Assembly (NCBI RefSeq): GCF_030157465.1
Contig: NZ_JAOAUU010000174.1
Location: 1 to 64,000 of the forward strand
DNA from: Zoogloea sp.
Lineage (GTDB): Bacteria > Pseudomonadota > Gammaproteobacteria > Burkholderiales > Rhodocyclaceae
Length of the DNA: 64,000 nucleotides
Reading direction: 5' to 3'
Shown: positions 55,947 to 64,000 of the stretch, in pieces
Layout of the letters: every line of letters begins with the position of its first letter
How positions within the stretch are numbered: the stretch's first letter is position 1
Program-made: the position numbers and the translations under genes
The notes under the pieces: generated by a model
Database searches by the model: none
What the model was told of the DNA's origin: nothing
The model's input: only the letters and a program-made list of their open reading frames with translations

Positions 55947-55978
55947 AAAAAGCCGCTGCGGCGAGGCAGCGGCTTTCT
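55945..55978. terminator. Bidirectional terminator closing the tail operon
   Basis: AAAGCCGCTGC, a 6-base loop and GCAGCGGCTTT form an 11-base-pair stem with a run of seven A before it, between the tail operon and the convergent wecB. The T run is strong for the minus-strand transcript and weak on the plus strand. Confidence 0.85.
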
Positions 55979-55995
55979 GGCTGGGCCGATGAAAC

Positions 55996-57102
55996 TCAGG
56001 CCAGCAGACGATCCAGTTCGGCAACGATGCGCTCGGCGGCCTTGCCGTCCCACAGGGCCGGGCGACGGCCGTGTTTACCCTGGCCGGCCAGCACCTTGGC
56101 GGCCTCTTCAAGAATGCGCACCGGGTCGGTGCCCACCAGCACGTTGCTGCCTTCGTCGGCGGTCACCGGGCGCTCGGTGTTCTCGCGCAGGGTGAGGCAG
56201 GGAATGCCCAGCGCAGTGGTTTCTTCCTGCAGGCCGCCGCTGTCGGTGAGGATCAGCGAGGCGTCTTTCCACAGGTTGAGAAACTCCATGTAGGACTGGG
56301 GCTTGGTCAGCACCACGTTGGGGCCCAGGTCGAGGCCGAACTTTTCGAGGTTGCCGCGGGTGCGCGGGTGCACCGGGAAGATCAACGGCAGGTCGGCCGC
56401 GATCGCCCTGAGCGCGCCGGCGATGCCGCGCAGGTTGGCTTCGTCGTCCACGTTGGACGGGCGGTGCAGCGTAACCACGCCGTACTTCGGGTATTGGGCC
56501 TTGATGGCCTCGGTGGCCATGCCGGTCTTGTCGGCGGCGTCGAGCTTGTCGCGCTGGAACAACAGGTTGTCGACCATCACGTGGCCGACGTTGAACACCA
56601 CGTCCTTGCTCTTGCCTTCGTTCAGCAGGTTGGCCACACCGGCCGGTTCGGTGCAGAAGAACCAGTCGGAAATGCTGTCGGTTACCAGCCGGTTGATCTC
56701 TTCGGGCATGCGCATGTCGCCGCTGCGCAGGCCGGCTTCCACGTGAACCACGGGAATATTCAGCTTCTTGGCGTCGATGGAGCAGGCCAGCGTGGAATTC
56801 ACGTCGCCCACCACCAGCACACAATCGGGACGGGCCGTCTGGCAGATTTCCTCGAAGGCCACCATGATCTTGGCGGTCTGGGTGGCGTGGCTGCCGCCGC
56901 CGGCTTCAAGGTGATAGTCGGGCTTGGGAATGCCCAGTTCGTCGAAGAAGACGTCGCTCATCTCGCGGTCATAGTGCTGGCCGGTATGGACGATCCGGAA
57001 CTCGAAGCGGTCGGCACGGGCCTGCAGGGCGCGCACGATGGGCGCGATCTTCATGAAGTTGGGACGGGCGCCGGCAACGAGGTAGATCAGCGAACGGGAC
57101 AT
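55996..57102 (-). CDS. wecB: UDP-N-acetylglucosamine 2-epimerase (non-hydrolysing)
   Basis: WecB interconverts UDP-GlcNAc and UDP-ManNAc for surface polysaccharide. The 368-residue protein shows YLVAGARPNFMKIAPIVRAL, FRIVHTGQHYDREMSDVFFD, VHVEAGLRSGDMRMPEEINR and DSGGLQEETTALGIPCLTLR, all diagnostic. It is the last gene of the minus-strand sugar cluster, 104 bases after rfbC, and convergent with the tail operon. The gap before it may hold its own promoter. Confidence 0.95.
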   Translation of the reverse strand: MSRSLIYLVAGARPNFMKIAPIVRALQARADRFEFRIVHTGQHYDREMSDVFFDELGIPKPDYHLEAGGGSHATQTAKIMVAFEEICQTARPDCVLVVGDVNSTLACSIDAKKLNIPVVHVEAGLRSGDMRMPEEINRLVTDSISDWFFCTEPAGVANLLNEGKSKDVVFNVGHVMVDNLLFQRDKLDAADKTGMATEAIKAQYPKYGVVTLHRPSNVDDEANLRGIAGALRAIAADLPLIFPVHPRTRGNLEKFGLDLGPNVVLTKPQSYMEFLNLWKDASLILTDSGGLQEETTALGIPCLTLRENTERPVTADEGSNVLVGTDPVRILEEAAKVLAGQGKHGRRPALWDGKAAERIVAELDRLLA

Positions 57103-57206
57103 ACGGGGCTCCAGGGGCAGAGTGACAGGCGCGCATTATCACGCGCCGTCCTCGGGCTTTACGAAGAAATAATTGTCAGATATGCGCTTGAACGCGCACC
57201 GGCCAA

Positions 57207-57755
57207 TCAGGCAAAGGTTTCGCACTCGGCCAGCGGCTTGCCGGCGACATCCTTGGCGGACAACAGGGGAGCGGCGCCGGCCAGCGGCCATTCGACGCCC
57301 ACCGTCGGGTCGTTCCAGGCCAGGCTGCGCTCGAACTGCGGGGCGTAGTAGTCGGTGGTCTTGTACAGGAAATCGGCGGAGTCGCTGGTCACCAGGAAAC
57401 CGTGGGCAAAGCCCGGCGGAATCCACAGCTGGCGATTGTTCTCTTCACTGAGTTCCACCCCCGCCCACTGGCCGAAGGTCGGGGACGATTTGCGCAGATC
57501 CACGACCGCGTCGAAGACGCTGCCGCGGGTGACCCGCACGAGCTTGCCCTGGGCCTGTTCGACCTGGTAGTGCAGGCCGCGCAGCACGCCCTTGCCCGAG
57601 CGGGAGTGGTTGTCCTGCACGAAAGTCACGTCAAGACCGGTGGCGTCCTGGAAGGCCTTGGCGTTGTAGCTTTCCATGAAGAAGCCGCGGGCGTCGCCGA
57701 ACACTTTGGGTTCGAGGATCAAGAGGCCCGGGATGGCGGTTTCGATGACTTTCAT
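57207..57755 (-). CDS. rfbC: dTDP-4-dehydrorhamnose 3,5-epimerase
   Basis: RfbC (RmlC) epimerises dTDP-4-keto-6-deoxyglucose at C3 and C5 on the way to dTDP-L-rhamnose. The 182-residue cupin has ILEPKVFGDARGFFMESYNA, QDNHSRSGKGVLRGLHYQ with the active His, and WIPPGFAHGFLVTSDSADFL. The ATG at 57755 overlaps the rfbA stop by one base (TGATG). The length fits. Confidence 0.96.
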   Translation of the reverse strand: MKVIETAIPGLLILEPKVFGDARGFFMESYNAKAFQDATGLDVTFVQDNHSRSGKGVLRGLHYQVEQAQGKLVRVTRGSVFDAVVDLRKSSPTFGQWAGVELSEENNRQLWIPPGFAHGFLVTSDSADFLYKTTDYYAPQFERSLAWNDPTVGVEWPLAGAAPLLSAKDVAGKPLAECETFA

Positions 57756-58636
57756 CAGAACACCTTCTCTTCGATGATGCGCTGCAGGTATTGGCCGTAG
57801 CCGTTCTTGGCCAGCGGGGCGGCCAGTTTCTGCAGGTGTTCGGTGTTGATCCAGCCGGCGCGCCAGGCGATTTCTTCGGGGCAGGCGATCTTGAGGCCCT
57901 GGCGCTTTTCGATGGTCTGGATGAACAGGCTGGCTTCGAGCAGGCTTTCGTGGGTGCCGGTGTCGAGCCAGGCGTGGCCGCGGCCCATGACCTGCACGTC
58001 CAGCGCGTCCCATTCGAGGTACTGGCGGTTGACGTCGGTGATTTCGAGTTCACCGCGCACGCCGGGCTTGAGGTTCTTGGCCACGTCGACGACGCGGTTG
58101 TCGTAGAAGTAGAGGCCGGTGACGGCGTAGCGGCTCTTGGGCTGGGTGGGCTTTTCTTCGAGGCTGATGGCGCGGCCATCTTGGTCAAATTCGACGACGC
58201 CGTAGCGCTCGGGGTCGTGCACCGGGTAGGCGAAGACGGTGGCGCCGTCATTGCGGGCGCTGGAGGTGCGCAGGCTGGTGCCGAAGTCGTGGCCGTAGAA
58301 GAGGTTGTCGCCGAGGATCAGCGCGCTGGGGCCGTTGCCGACGAAGTCTTCGCCGATGATGAAGGCCTGGGCGAGGCCGTCCGGGCTGGGCTGGACGGCG
58401 TATTGCAGGTTGAGGCCCCACTGGTTGCCGTCGCCCAGCAGTTGCTGGAAGCGCGGGGTGTCCTGGGGGGTGGAGATGATGAGGATGTCGCGGATGCCGG
58501 CCAGCATGAGGGTGCTGAGCGGGTAGTAGATCATCGGTTTGTCGTAGACCGGGATGAGCTGCTTGGAGACGGCGAGGGTGGCCGGGTGCAGCCGGGTGCC
58601 GGATCCGCCGGCGAGGATGATGCCTTTGCGTTGCAT
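57755..58636 (-). CDS. rfbA: Glucose-1-phosphate thymidylyltransferase
   Basis: RfbA (RmlA) makes dTDP-glucose from glucose 1-phosphate and dTTP. The 293-residue protein opens [20 protein letters not shown], then [20 protein letters not shown] and [14 protein letters not shown], the nucleotidyltransferase core. [20 protein letters not shown] and [18 protein letters not shown] complete it. It sits between rfbD (22 bases before) and rfbC (overlapping). Confidence 0.97.
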   Translation of the reverse strand: MQRKGIILAGGSGTRLHPATLAVSKQLIPVYDKPMIYYPLSTLMLAGIRDILIISTPQDTPRFQQLLGDGNQWGLNLQYAVQPSPDGLAQAFIIGEDFVGNGPSALILGDNLFYGHDFGTSLRTSSARNDGATVFAYPVHDPERYGVVEFDQDGRAISLEEKPTQPKSRYAVTGLYFYDNRVVDVAKNLKPGVRGELEITDVNRQYLEWDALDVQVMGRGHAWLDTGTHESLLEASLFIQTIEKRQGLKIACPEEIAWRAGWINTEHLQKLAAPLAKNGYGQYLQRIIEEKVF

Positions 58637-58658
58637 GGTGGAGGCCTTTGTCGGTTAT

Positions 58659-59552
58659 TTACAGAATCTCGTTCAGCATGCGTTCCACGCCCTGCTGCCA
58701 CGGCGGCAAGACGAGGCCGAAGGCGGCCTGGAGCTTGTGCGTGGCCAGGCGCGAGTTGGCCGGGCGCTGCGCCGGGGTCGGGAAGGCGCTGGTCGGTACG
58801 GGCTGGATGGCGTCCGCGGCGACCTGGATCGGCACACCCCGGGCGCGGGCGAATTCGATGACGTGGCGGGCGTAGTCGTACCAGGTGGTTTCGCCCCCGG
58901 CGACGAGGTGGTAGGTGCCGGCCAGCGCCGGGTTGGCGAGGGTCAGGCGCGCGGCGTGGGCGGTGACGTCGGCGAGCAGTTCGGCGCCGGTGGGGGCGCC
59001 GTGCTGGTCGTTGATGACGGTCAGCCGGTCGCGTTCGGCGGCCAGCCTGAGCATGGTGCGGGCGAAGTTGCCGCCGCGGGCGGCGTACACCCAGCTGGTG
59101 CGGAAGATGAGGTGACGGCAGCCGCTGGCGCGGATGAGTTCTTCGCCTTCGAGCTTGGTGGCGCCGTACACCGACAGCGGGCCGGTGGGGGCGTCCTCAT
59201 CCCTGGGGGCGCTGCCGCTGCCGTCGAAGACGTAGTCGGTGGAGTAATGCACGAGCAGCGCGCCGCAGGCGGCGGCTTCACGGGCGAGGACAAAGGGGGC
59301 CAGCGCGTTGAGGGCGCGGGCGAACTCCGGTTCGCTTTCGGCCTTGTCCACGGCGGTGTGGGCGGCGGCATTGACGATGAGATCGGGGGCCACGCTGCGC
59401 ACGGTGGCGGCGAGGCTTTCCGGGTGGGCGAAGTCACCGGAGAGGCCGGGCGCGCCGTCGTGGTCGAGGGCCACGAGCTGACCCAGCGGGGCGAGGCTGC
59501 GCTGGAGTTCCCAGCCGACCTGGCCGTTCTTGCCGAGGAGAAGGATTTTCAT
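58659..59552 (-). CDS. rfbD: dTDP-4-dehydrorhamnose reductase
   Basis: RfbD (RmlD) reduces dTDP-4-keto-L-rhamnose to dTDP-L-rhamnose, the last step. The 297-residue protein has MKILLLGKNGQVGWELQRSL (NAD(P)-binding), NAAAHTAVDKAESEPEFARA, STDYVFDGSGSAP and SVYGATKLEGEELI with the YxxxK pair. The start at 59552 gives the family N-terminus; a longer frame upstream runs through the REP region and is rejected. It is followed by rfbA in the same operon. Confidence 0.96.
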   Translation of the reverse strand: MKILLLGKNGQVGWELQRSLAPLGQLVALDHDGAPGLSGDFAHPESLAATVRSVAPDLIVNAAAHTAVDKAESEPEFARALNALAPFVLAREAAACGALLVHYSTDYVFDGSGSAPRDEDAPTGPLSVYGATKLEGEELIRASGCRHLIFRTSWVYAARGGNFARTMLRLAAERDRLTVINDQHGAPTGAELLADVTAHAARLTLANPALAGTYHLVAGGETTWYDYARHVIEFARARGVPIQVAADAIQPVPTSAFPTPAQRPANSRLATHKLQAAFGLVLPPWQQGVERMLNEIL

Positions 59553-59632
59553 GGGGAGCAGGAAATCGGGCGTAGGAAGTGGGGCCTGGGCGGGTGAGCG
59601 TGAGGGCGTTGCAGGGAGCATGTAGGACATGT

Positions 59633-59705
59633 GTAGGGGCGACTTCAGTCGCCCGCTTCTTCGTTGATTAACCACGGATGGGCGACTGAAGTCGCCCATC
59701 CGTGG
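59633..59705. repeat. REP-like inverted pair, copy 2
   Basis: GTAGGGGCGACTTCAGTCGCCC at 59633-59654 is identical to copy 1 at 45020. The opposite half at 59680-59697 keeps the hairpin core GGGCGACTGAAGTCGCCC and is itself inside a longer palindrome, 59672-59705 (CCACGGAT with ATCCGTGG at its ends). It lies in the 168-base gap between rfbB and rfbD. Confidence 0.88.
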
Positions 59706-59720
59706 CTACATGGCCATCCC

Positions 59721-60782
59721 TCAGGTGCGCCCCTCGTAGTTCTTTTCGACCCACTCGCGGTAGGCGCCGCTCAGCACCTGGGCGACCCAGTCCTGGTTGG
59801 CGAGGTACCACTCGACGGTTTTGCGGATGCCGGTTTCGAAGGTCTCAAACGGGCGCCAGCCGAGTTCGCGTTCTATCTTGCGGGCGTCGATGGCGTAGCG
59901 GCGGTCGTGGCCGGGGCGGTCGGTGACGTAGGTGATGAGCCGCGTGTAGCTGCCGGCCGGGTCGGGCTTGAGTTCGTCGAGCAGCGCGCAGAGGGTGTGC
60001 ACGATTTCGATGTTCGGCTTTTCGTTCCAGCCGCCCACGTTGTAGACCTCGCCCGGGGTGCCGGTGGCGAGCACGGCGCGGATGGCGCTGCAGTGGTCGG
60101 TGACGAACAGCCAGTCGCGGATCTGCTGGCCGTCGCCATACACGGGCAGCGGCTTGCCGGCGAGCGCGTTGGCGATCATCAGCGGGATGAGCTTTTCCGG
60201 GAAGTGGTACGGGCCGTAGTTGTTGGAGCAGTTGCTGGTGGTGACCGGCAGGCCGTAGGTGTGGTGCCAGGCGCGCACGAGGTGGTCGGAGGCGGCCTTG
60301 CTGGCCGAGTACGGGCTGTTGGGCTCGTAGGTTTTGGTCTCGGTGAAGGCCGGATCATTGGGGCCGAGGGAGCCGTACACTTCGTCGGTGCTCACATGGT
60401 GGAAGCGGAAGGCGGCCTTGGCGTCGGCCTCGAGCGCGCTCCAGTAGCCGCGGGCAGCTTCGAGCAGCGTGAAGGTGCCGTTCACGTTGGTGCGGATGAA
60501 ATCGCCGGGGCCATGGATCGAGCGATCGACGTGGCTTTCGGCGGCAAAGTGAACGATGGCGCGGGGGCGATGCTGCGCGAGCAGGCGGTCGATCAGTTCA
60601 CGGTCGCAGATGTCGCCCTGCACAAAAATGTGGCGCGCATCGCCCTTGAGCGAGGCGAGGTTTTGCAGGTTGCCCGCGTAGGTGAGGGCATCCAGATTGA
60701 CCACCGGCTCGTCGCTCACGCGAAGCCAGTCGAGTACGAAGTTTGCACCGATAAAGCCGGCGCCGCCGGTTACGAGAATCAT
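59721..60782 (-). CDS. rfbB: dTDP-glucose 4,6-dehydratase
   Basis: RfbB (RmlB) converts dTDP-glucose to dTDP-4-keto-6-deoxyglucose. The 353-residue SDR protein has [53 protein letters not shown] and [20 protein letters not shown] with the YxxxK pair, and [19 protein letters not shown]. It heads the minus-strand rhamnose operon; the promoter should be in 60783-61032. The REP pair separates it from rfbD. Confidence 0.97.
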   Translation of the reverse strand: MILVTGGAGFIGANFVLDWLRVSDEPVVNLDALTYAGNLQNLASLKGDARHIFVQGDICDRELIDRLLAQHRPRAIVHFAAESHVDRSIHGPGDFIRTNVNGTFTLLEAARGYWSALEADAKAAFRFHHVSTDEVYGSLGPNDPAFTETKTYEPNSPYSASKAASDHLVRAWHHTYGLPVTTSNCSNNYGPYHFPEKLIPLMIANALAGKPLPVYGDGQQIRDWLFVTDHCSAIRAVLATGTPGEVYNVGGWNEKPNIEIVHTLCALLDELKPDPAGSYTRLITYVTDRPGHDRRYAIDARKIERELGWRPFETFETGIRKTVEWYLANQDWVAQVLSGAYREWVEKNYEGRT

Positions 60783-60938
60783 GTGAGTCCTTGGATTAGC
60801 AGATCAGGCGCGTGCCTCGACGGAAGGGCCATTCAGAACGGCCCGCCACGCCCGGGAAGGCTGCAATTATGACATCCTGCCCCACACGGAATAAGGAACT
60901 ATCGCAAACATCCGGGATGTCCGGCCAAAGAGTCAAAT

Positions 60939-60966
60939 TTGGGCGGCGTGCTGCCGTTATTATGAT
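60939..60966 (+). promoter_or_regulatory. Possible sigma70 promoter for the diguanylate cyclase gene
   Basis: TTGGGC (60939-60944), a 16-base spacer and TATGAT (60961-60966), 66 bases before the start codon. The -10 box is strong, the -35 weak. The rest of the gap to rfbB (60783-60938) shows no clear box. Confidence 0.35.
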
Positions 60967-61032
60967 TCAGCCTGTGTGACAAGCCTTTCGGCGCCACTGT
61001 AAAGTTGTTTTTCGGGGGGAGAGAATCCGGAA

Positions 61033-62985
61033 ATGAAGGCATTCGCAGGGGAACAGTCGTCCAGCCTGCTGCGCGCGATCGTGGTGCCCACGCTCATTGC
61101 CTGTGTGCTGGCCACCGTGGTCGGATACTTCGCCATCAGCCGCATCGAACAGACGCATGACCAGGCCCGCGAAAGTGCCTTCCTGCTCGAGACGACCGAG
61201 ATCACCCTCAGGATCGAAGAGCGTTTCAAGGCCTACCGCCAGGTGCTGCGTGGCGCGCGGGCATTGTTCGCCGCCTCGAAGGAAGTGAACCGCGAGGAGT
61301 GGCGGCAATACGTGACGGACCTGCGCCTGCATGCCGACTATGCAGGGATACAGGGCGTCGGCTTTGCGGTGCATATTCCGGCCAGCCAGCTGGCGAGCCA
61401 CGAGCAGCACATCCGGGCCGAAGGTTTCCCCGACTACCGGGTCAGCCCGCCCGGCCCGCGTGATGAATACAGCGCCATCGTCTTTCTCGAACCCTTCGAC
61501 TGGCGCAACCAGCGTGCCTTCGGCTATGACATGTTCTCCGAGCCAATCCGCCACGAAGCCATGGAGCGGGCCCGCTACCTTGGCGTGGCGGCCCTTTCCG
61601 CCAGGGTTCGGCTGGTGCAGGAGACCAGCACCGACATCCAGTCCGGCGTGCTTCTATACCTCCCGGTTTTCCGCAAGGAAACGCCCCTCGACACCCCTGC
61701 CCAGCGGGAGCGCGCCTTCATCGGCTGGGTGTTCAGCCCCTTCCGGCTGGGCGACCTGATCACCGGCACCCTCGGCGAATCGGAAAGCCGCATCCACATC
61801 CGGATCTTCGACGGTCACGACGAGACCCCCGACAATCTCCTCTTCGACAATCACCCGGATCGCGCCGCCGTCGCCAGCGCGCTCACCCGTCGCACCCTCC
61901 TCGAACTGGACAACCGGACCTGGACCCTGGTGTTCGACAGCACCGCCGGCTTCACCCTCAACCGCGAAGCCGTGCTGCTGGAGCAGGGCGCCGTGGTGCT
62001 GATCGGCGCCCTCTTCGTGCTGCTCACGGCCTCGTTCTTCGCGGCGCACAAGCGCGCCATCGCCCTCGACCGCGCGGGCGCCTCGCTGCGGACCAGCGAA
62101 ACGCGTTACAGCACCCTGGTCAATCTGTCCCAGGACGGCATTGCCTCCCTCGATGCCGAGCTGCGCTTCACCTTCCTCAACCCGCGCCTCATTGCGATGC
62201 TCGGCTACCCGGACAGCGAACTCATCGGCAAGCGCATCGACAGCCTGTGGCCAGGCGAGAGGCCCTCGCGCAGCCGGGCGCTCTCCCGGCGCCTTCAAGA
62301 GGGTGAAACCGCCACCTACGAGCAGGAGCTGGTCAAGGCCGACGGCGAGCCCCTCACCGCCATCGTCACCGACGCCCCCCACTTCGACGCCCAAGGCCGC
62401 TTGCAAGGGGTCATCCTGACCATCACCGACATCTCCGAGCGCAAGGCATCGGAGCAGCGCATCCACTATCTGGCCACCCACGACGCGCTCACCGGGCTGG
62501 CCAACCGGGCCAAGTTCCTCGACCAGATGAACACCAGCCTGCTGATCGCCCGGCGCCACCACACGCGCTTCGCGCTGCTTTTTCTCGACCTCGACCGCTT
62601 CAAGGAAATCAACGACACCCTGGGCCACGCCGCCGGCGACCAGTTGCTGATCGCCGCAGCGGCGCGCATGCGCCAGGCGCTGCGCGCCAGCGACTTGCTG
62701 GCGCGCCAGGGCGGCGACGAGTTCATGATCCTGCTCCACGACATCCATTCCATGGAAGAAGCCCTCGGCGTAGCCGAAAAGATCCGCCTCGCCACCAACC
62801 AGCCCTTCATGCTCGACGGCACCGAGCGGCTGGTTTCGGTCAGCATCGGCATCGCCCTCTACCCCGAGCACGGCGAGGACATCGAAACCCTCACCCGCAA
62901 CGCCGACGCGGCGATGTACCGCACCAAGACCACCGGACGCAACGGCGCCAGCGCCGCACCGGATACCGCAAGCCCGCACGATTAG
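61033..62985 (+). CDS. Membrane diguanylate cyclase with CHASE and PAS domains
   Basis: A 650-residue enzyme that makes cyclic di-GMP. A helix at about 12-34 and another at about 312-340 bracket a CHASE-type extracytoplasmic sensor (YRQVLRGARALFAASKEVNR, YAGIQGVGFAVHIPASQLAS, AFGYDMFSEPIRHEAMERAR). A PAS domain follows (about 352-470), then GGDEF at 475-640, with the motif GGDEF at 560-564 intact and an RxxD inhibitory site at 551-554, so feedback by c-di-GMP is expected. No EAL domain is attached. It is divergent from the rhamnose operon, suggesting a link with exopolysaccharide or biofilm, though this is inference. Confidence 0.93.
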   Translation: MKAFAGEQSSSLLRAIVVPTLIACVLATVVGYFAISRIEQTHDQARESAFLLETTEITLRIEERFKAYRQVLRGARALFAASKEVNREEWRQYVTDLRLHADYAGIQGVGFAVHIPASQLASHEQHIRAEGFPDYRVSPPGPRDEYSAIVFLEPFDWRNQRAFGYDMFSEPIRHEAMERARYLGVAALSARVRLVQETSTDIQSGVLLYLPVFRKETPLDTPAQRERAFIGWVFSPFRLGDLITGTLGESESRIHIRIFDGHDETPDNLLFDNHPDRAAVASALTRRTLLELDNRTWTLVFDSTAGFTLNREAVLLEQGAVVLIGALFVLLTASFFAAHKRAIALDRAGASLRTSETRYSTLVNLSQDGIASLDAELRFTFLNPRLIAMLGYPDSELIGKRIDSLWPGERPSRSRALSRRLQEGETATYEQELVKADGEPLTAIVTDAPHFDAQGRLQGVILTITDISERKASEQRIHYLATHDALTGLANRAKFLDQMNTSLLIARRHHTRFALLFLDLDRFKEINDTLGHAAGDQLLIAAAARMRQALRASDLLARQGGDEFMILLHDIHSMEEALGVAEKIRLATNQPFMLDGTERLVSVSIGIALYPEHGEDIETLTRNADAAMYRTKTTGRNGASAAPDTASPHD

Positions 62986-63024
62986 AATCCCCGAGCCATC
63001 AACCGCCCTCACCCAGGAGACTGC

Positions 63025-64000
63025 ATGTCCCGCCACACCAAGATTGTCGCCACCCTCGGCCCCGCCTCATCCGACATCGCCACCCTGGAACGCCTGGTGC
63101 AGTCGGGCGTGGATGTGGTGCGCCTTAACTTCTCCCACGGCACCGCGGCCGACCACATCCAGCGCGCGGCGCAAATCCGCGAAGCCGCCTTGCTGGCAAG
63201 CCGTCCGGTGGGCATCCTGGCCGACATGCAGGGCCCCAAGATTCGCGTCGGCAAGTTCGAAAACGGCAAGATCACGCTGCAAAAAGACACCGCCTTCATC
63301 CTCGATGCAAAGTGCGAACTCGGCAACGCCCAGCGCGCCGGGCTCGATTACAAGGACCTGCCCCGCGACGTCAAGAACGGCGACGTACTGCTCCTCGACG
63401 ACGGCCGCCTCAAGCTGAGCGTCGAGCGCATCCTCGGCCACGAGATTTTCTGCCGCGTGATGGTGGGTGGCGAGCTTTCCAACAACAAGGGCATCAACCG
63501 CCAGGGCGGCGGCCTCACCGCACCGGCGCTCACCGCCAAGGACATGGACGACATCAAGACGGCCGCGCAGATCGGCGTCGATTTCGTCGCCATCTCGTTT
63601 CCGAAAAGCTCGGCCGACATGTACATGGCCCGCCAGCTGCTGCGCGCCGCCGGCAGCAGCGCCATCCTGATCGCCAAGATCGAACGCACCGAGGCCGTCG
63701 CCAACCTCGAAGAAATCCTCGACGCCTCCGACGGCATCATGGTGGCCCGCGGCGACCTGGCCGTCGAAGTCGGCGACGCCGCGGTGCCGGCGCTGCAAAA
63801 ACGCATGATTCGCCTCGCCCGCGAACGCAACAAGCTGGCCATCACCGCCACCCAGATGATGGAATCCATGATCCACAGCCCGGTGCCCACCCGCGCCGAA
63901 GTCTCCGACGTGGCCAACGCCGTGCTCGACGGCACCGACGCCGTGATGCTGTCCGCCGAAACCGCCTCCGGCAAGTTTCCGGTCGAAGTGGTCGAATCCA
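63025..64000 (+). CDS. pyk: Pyruvate kinase (3' end cut by window edge)
   Basis: Pyruvate kinase makes pyruvate and ATP from PEP and ADP. The visible 325 residues begin [20 protein letters not shown] and include [32 protein letters not shown], the [20 protein letters not shown] loop and [20 protein letters not shown], the signature that contains the active residues. AGGAG lies 5 bases before the ATG. The frame runs open to base 64000, so the C-terminal regulatory domain is outside the window. Confidence 0.96.
   Translation, partial: MSRHTKIVATLGPASSDIATLERLVQSGVDVVRLNFSHGTAADHIQRAAQIREAALLASRPVGILADMQGPKIRVGKFENGKITLQKDTAFILDAKCELGNAQRAGLDYKDLPRDVKNGDVLLLDDGRLKLSVERILGHEIFCRVMVGGELSNNKGINRQGGGLTAPALTAKDMDDIKTAAQIGVDFVAISFPKSSADMYMARQLLRAAGSSAILIAKIERTEAVANLEEILDASDGIMVARGDLAVEVGDAAVPALQKRMIRLARERNKLAITATQMMESMIHSPVPTRAEVSDVANAVLDGTDAVMLSAETASGKFPVEVVES

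Overview
The window looks like the chromosome of a high-GC betaproteobacterium, most likely from the Rhodocyclales (Azoarcus/Thauera/Zoogloea-like). This rests on the GC-rich codon use and on familiar gene orders: TPR protein-lolB-ispE-tRNA-Gln-prs-rplY-pth, and paired M16 peptidases-rsmD-coaD-ferredoxin divergent from ftsY. I recognised the genes from protein motifs by eye; no database search was made, so the genus is a guess.

Region by region. 107-1087: a secreted SH3-like protein with a proline-rich tail. 1149-7641 (minus strand): a hydrogenase maturation operon, hypA-hypB-hypF-(HhH protein)-hypC-hypD-hypE, with no hydrogenase structural genes in view. 7986-13774: a zinc-ribbon membrane protein built on 13-residue repeats, a FemAB/GNAT-like transferase, ilvD, and a chemoreceptor with a periplasmic c-type haem motif. 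13904-28008: housekeeping genes (pth, rplY, prs, tRNA-Gln, ispE, lolB, a TPR protein, mutM, a dynamin-like GTPase, a 2[4Fe-4S] ferredoxin, coaD, rsmD, two M16 peptidases, ftsY).

28129-37376 is a run of five plus-strand genes whose ends overlap by 1-4 bases: a sensor-MFS fusion, a periplasmic binding protein, a formyltransferase, a protein with one clear TIR domain and two TIR-like domains, and a STAND ATPase with 14 WD40 repeats. A likely promoter follows. Then 37521-55946 is an 18 kb contractile tail module in P2-like order: sheath, tube, unknown, ruler candidate, gpD-like hub, gpU-like protein, unknown, peptidoglycan-binding protein, gpV-like spike, three-repeat protein, gp25, gpJ, gpI-like, two fibres and accessory proteins. 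No capsid, portal, terminase, lysis, integrase or AAA+ ATPase gene is visible, so this reads as a domesticated contractile injection system rather than a prophage. The TIR/STAND pair suggests a signalling or cell-death layer tied to the injection machine. This is the main candidate for an undescribed system.

55996-60782 (minus strand): surface polysaccharide genes (wecB and rfbC, rfbA, rfbD, rfbB for dTDP-L-rhamnose). 61033-62985: a CHASE-PAS-GGDEF diguanylate cyclase. 63025 to the end: pyruvate kinase, cut by the window edge. A REP-like inverted pair occurs twice, once inside the tail operon between 16-base direct repeats and once between rfbD and rfbB.
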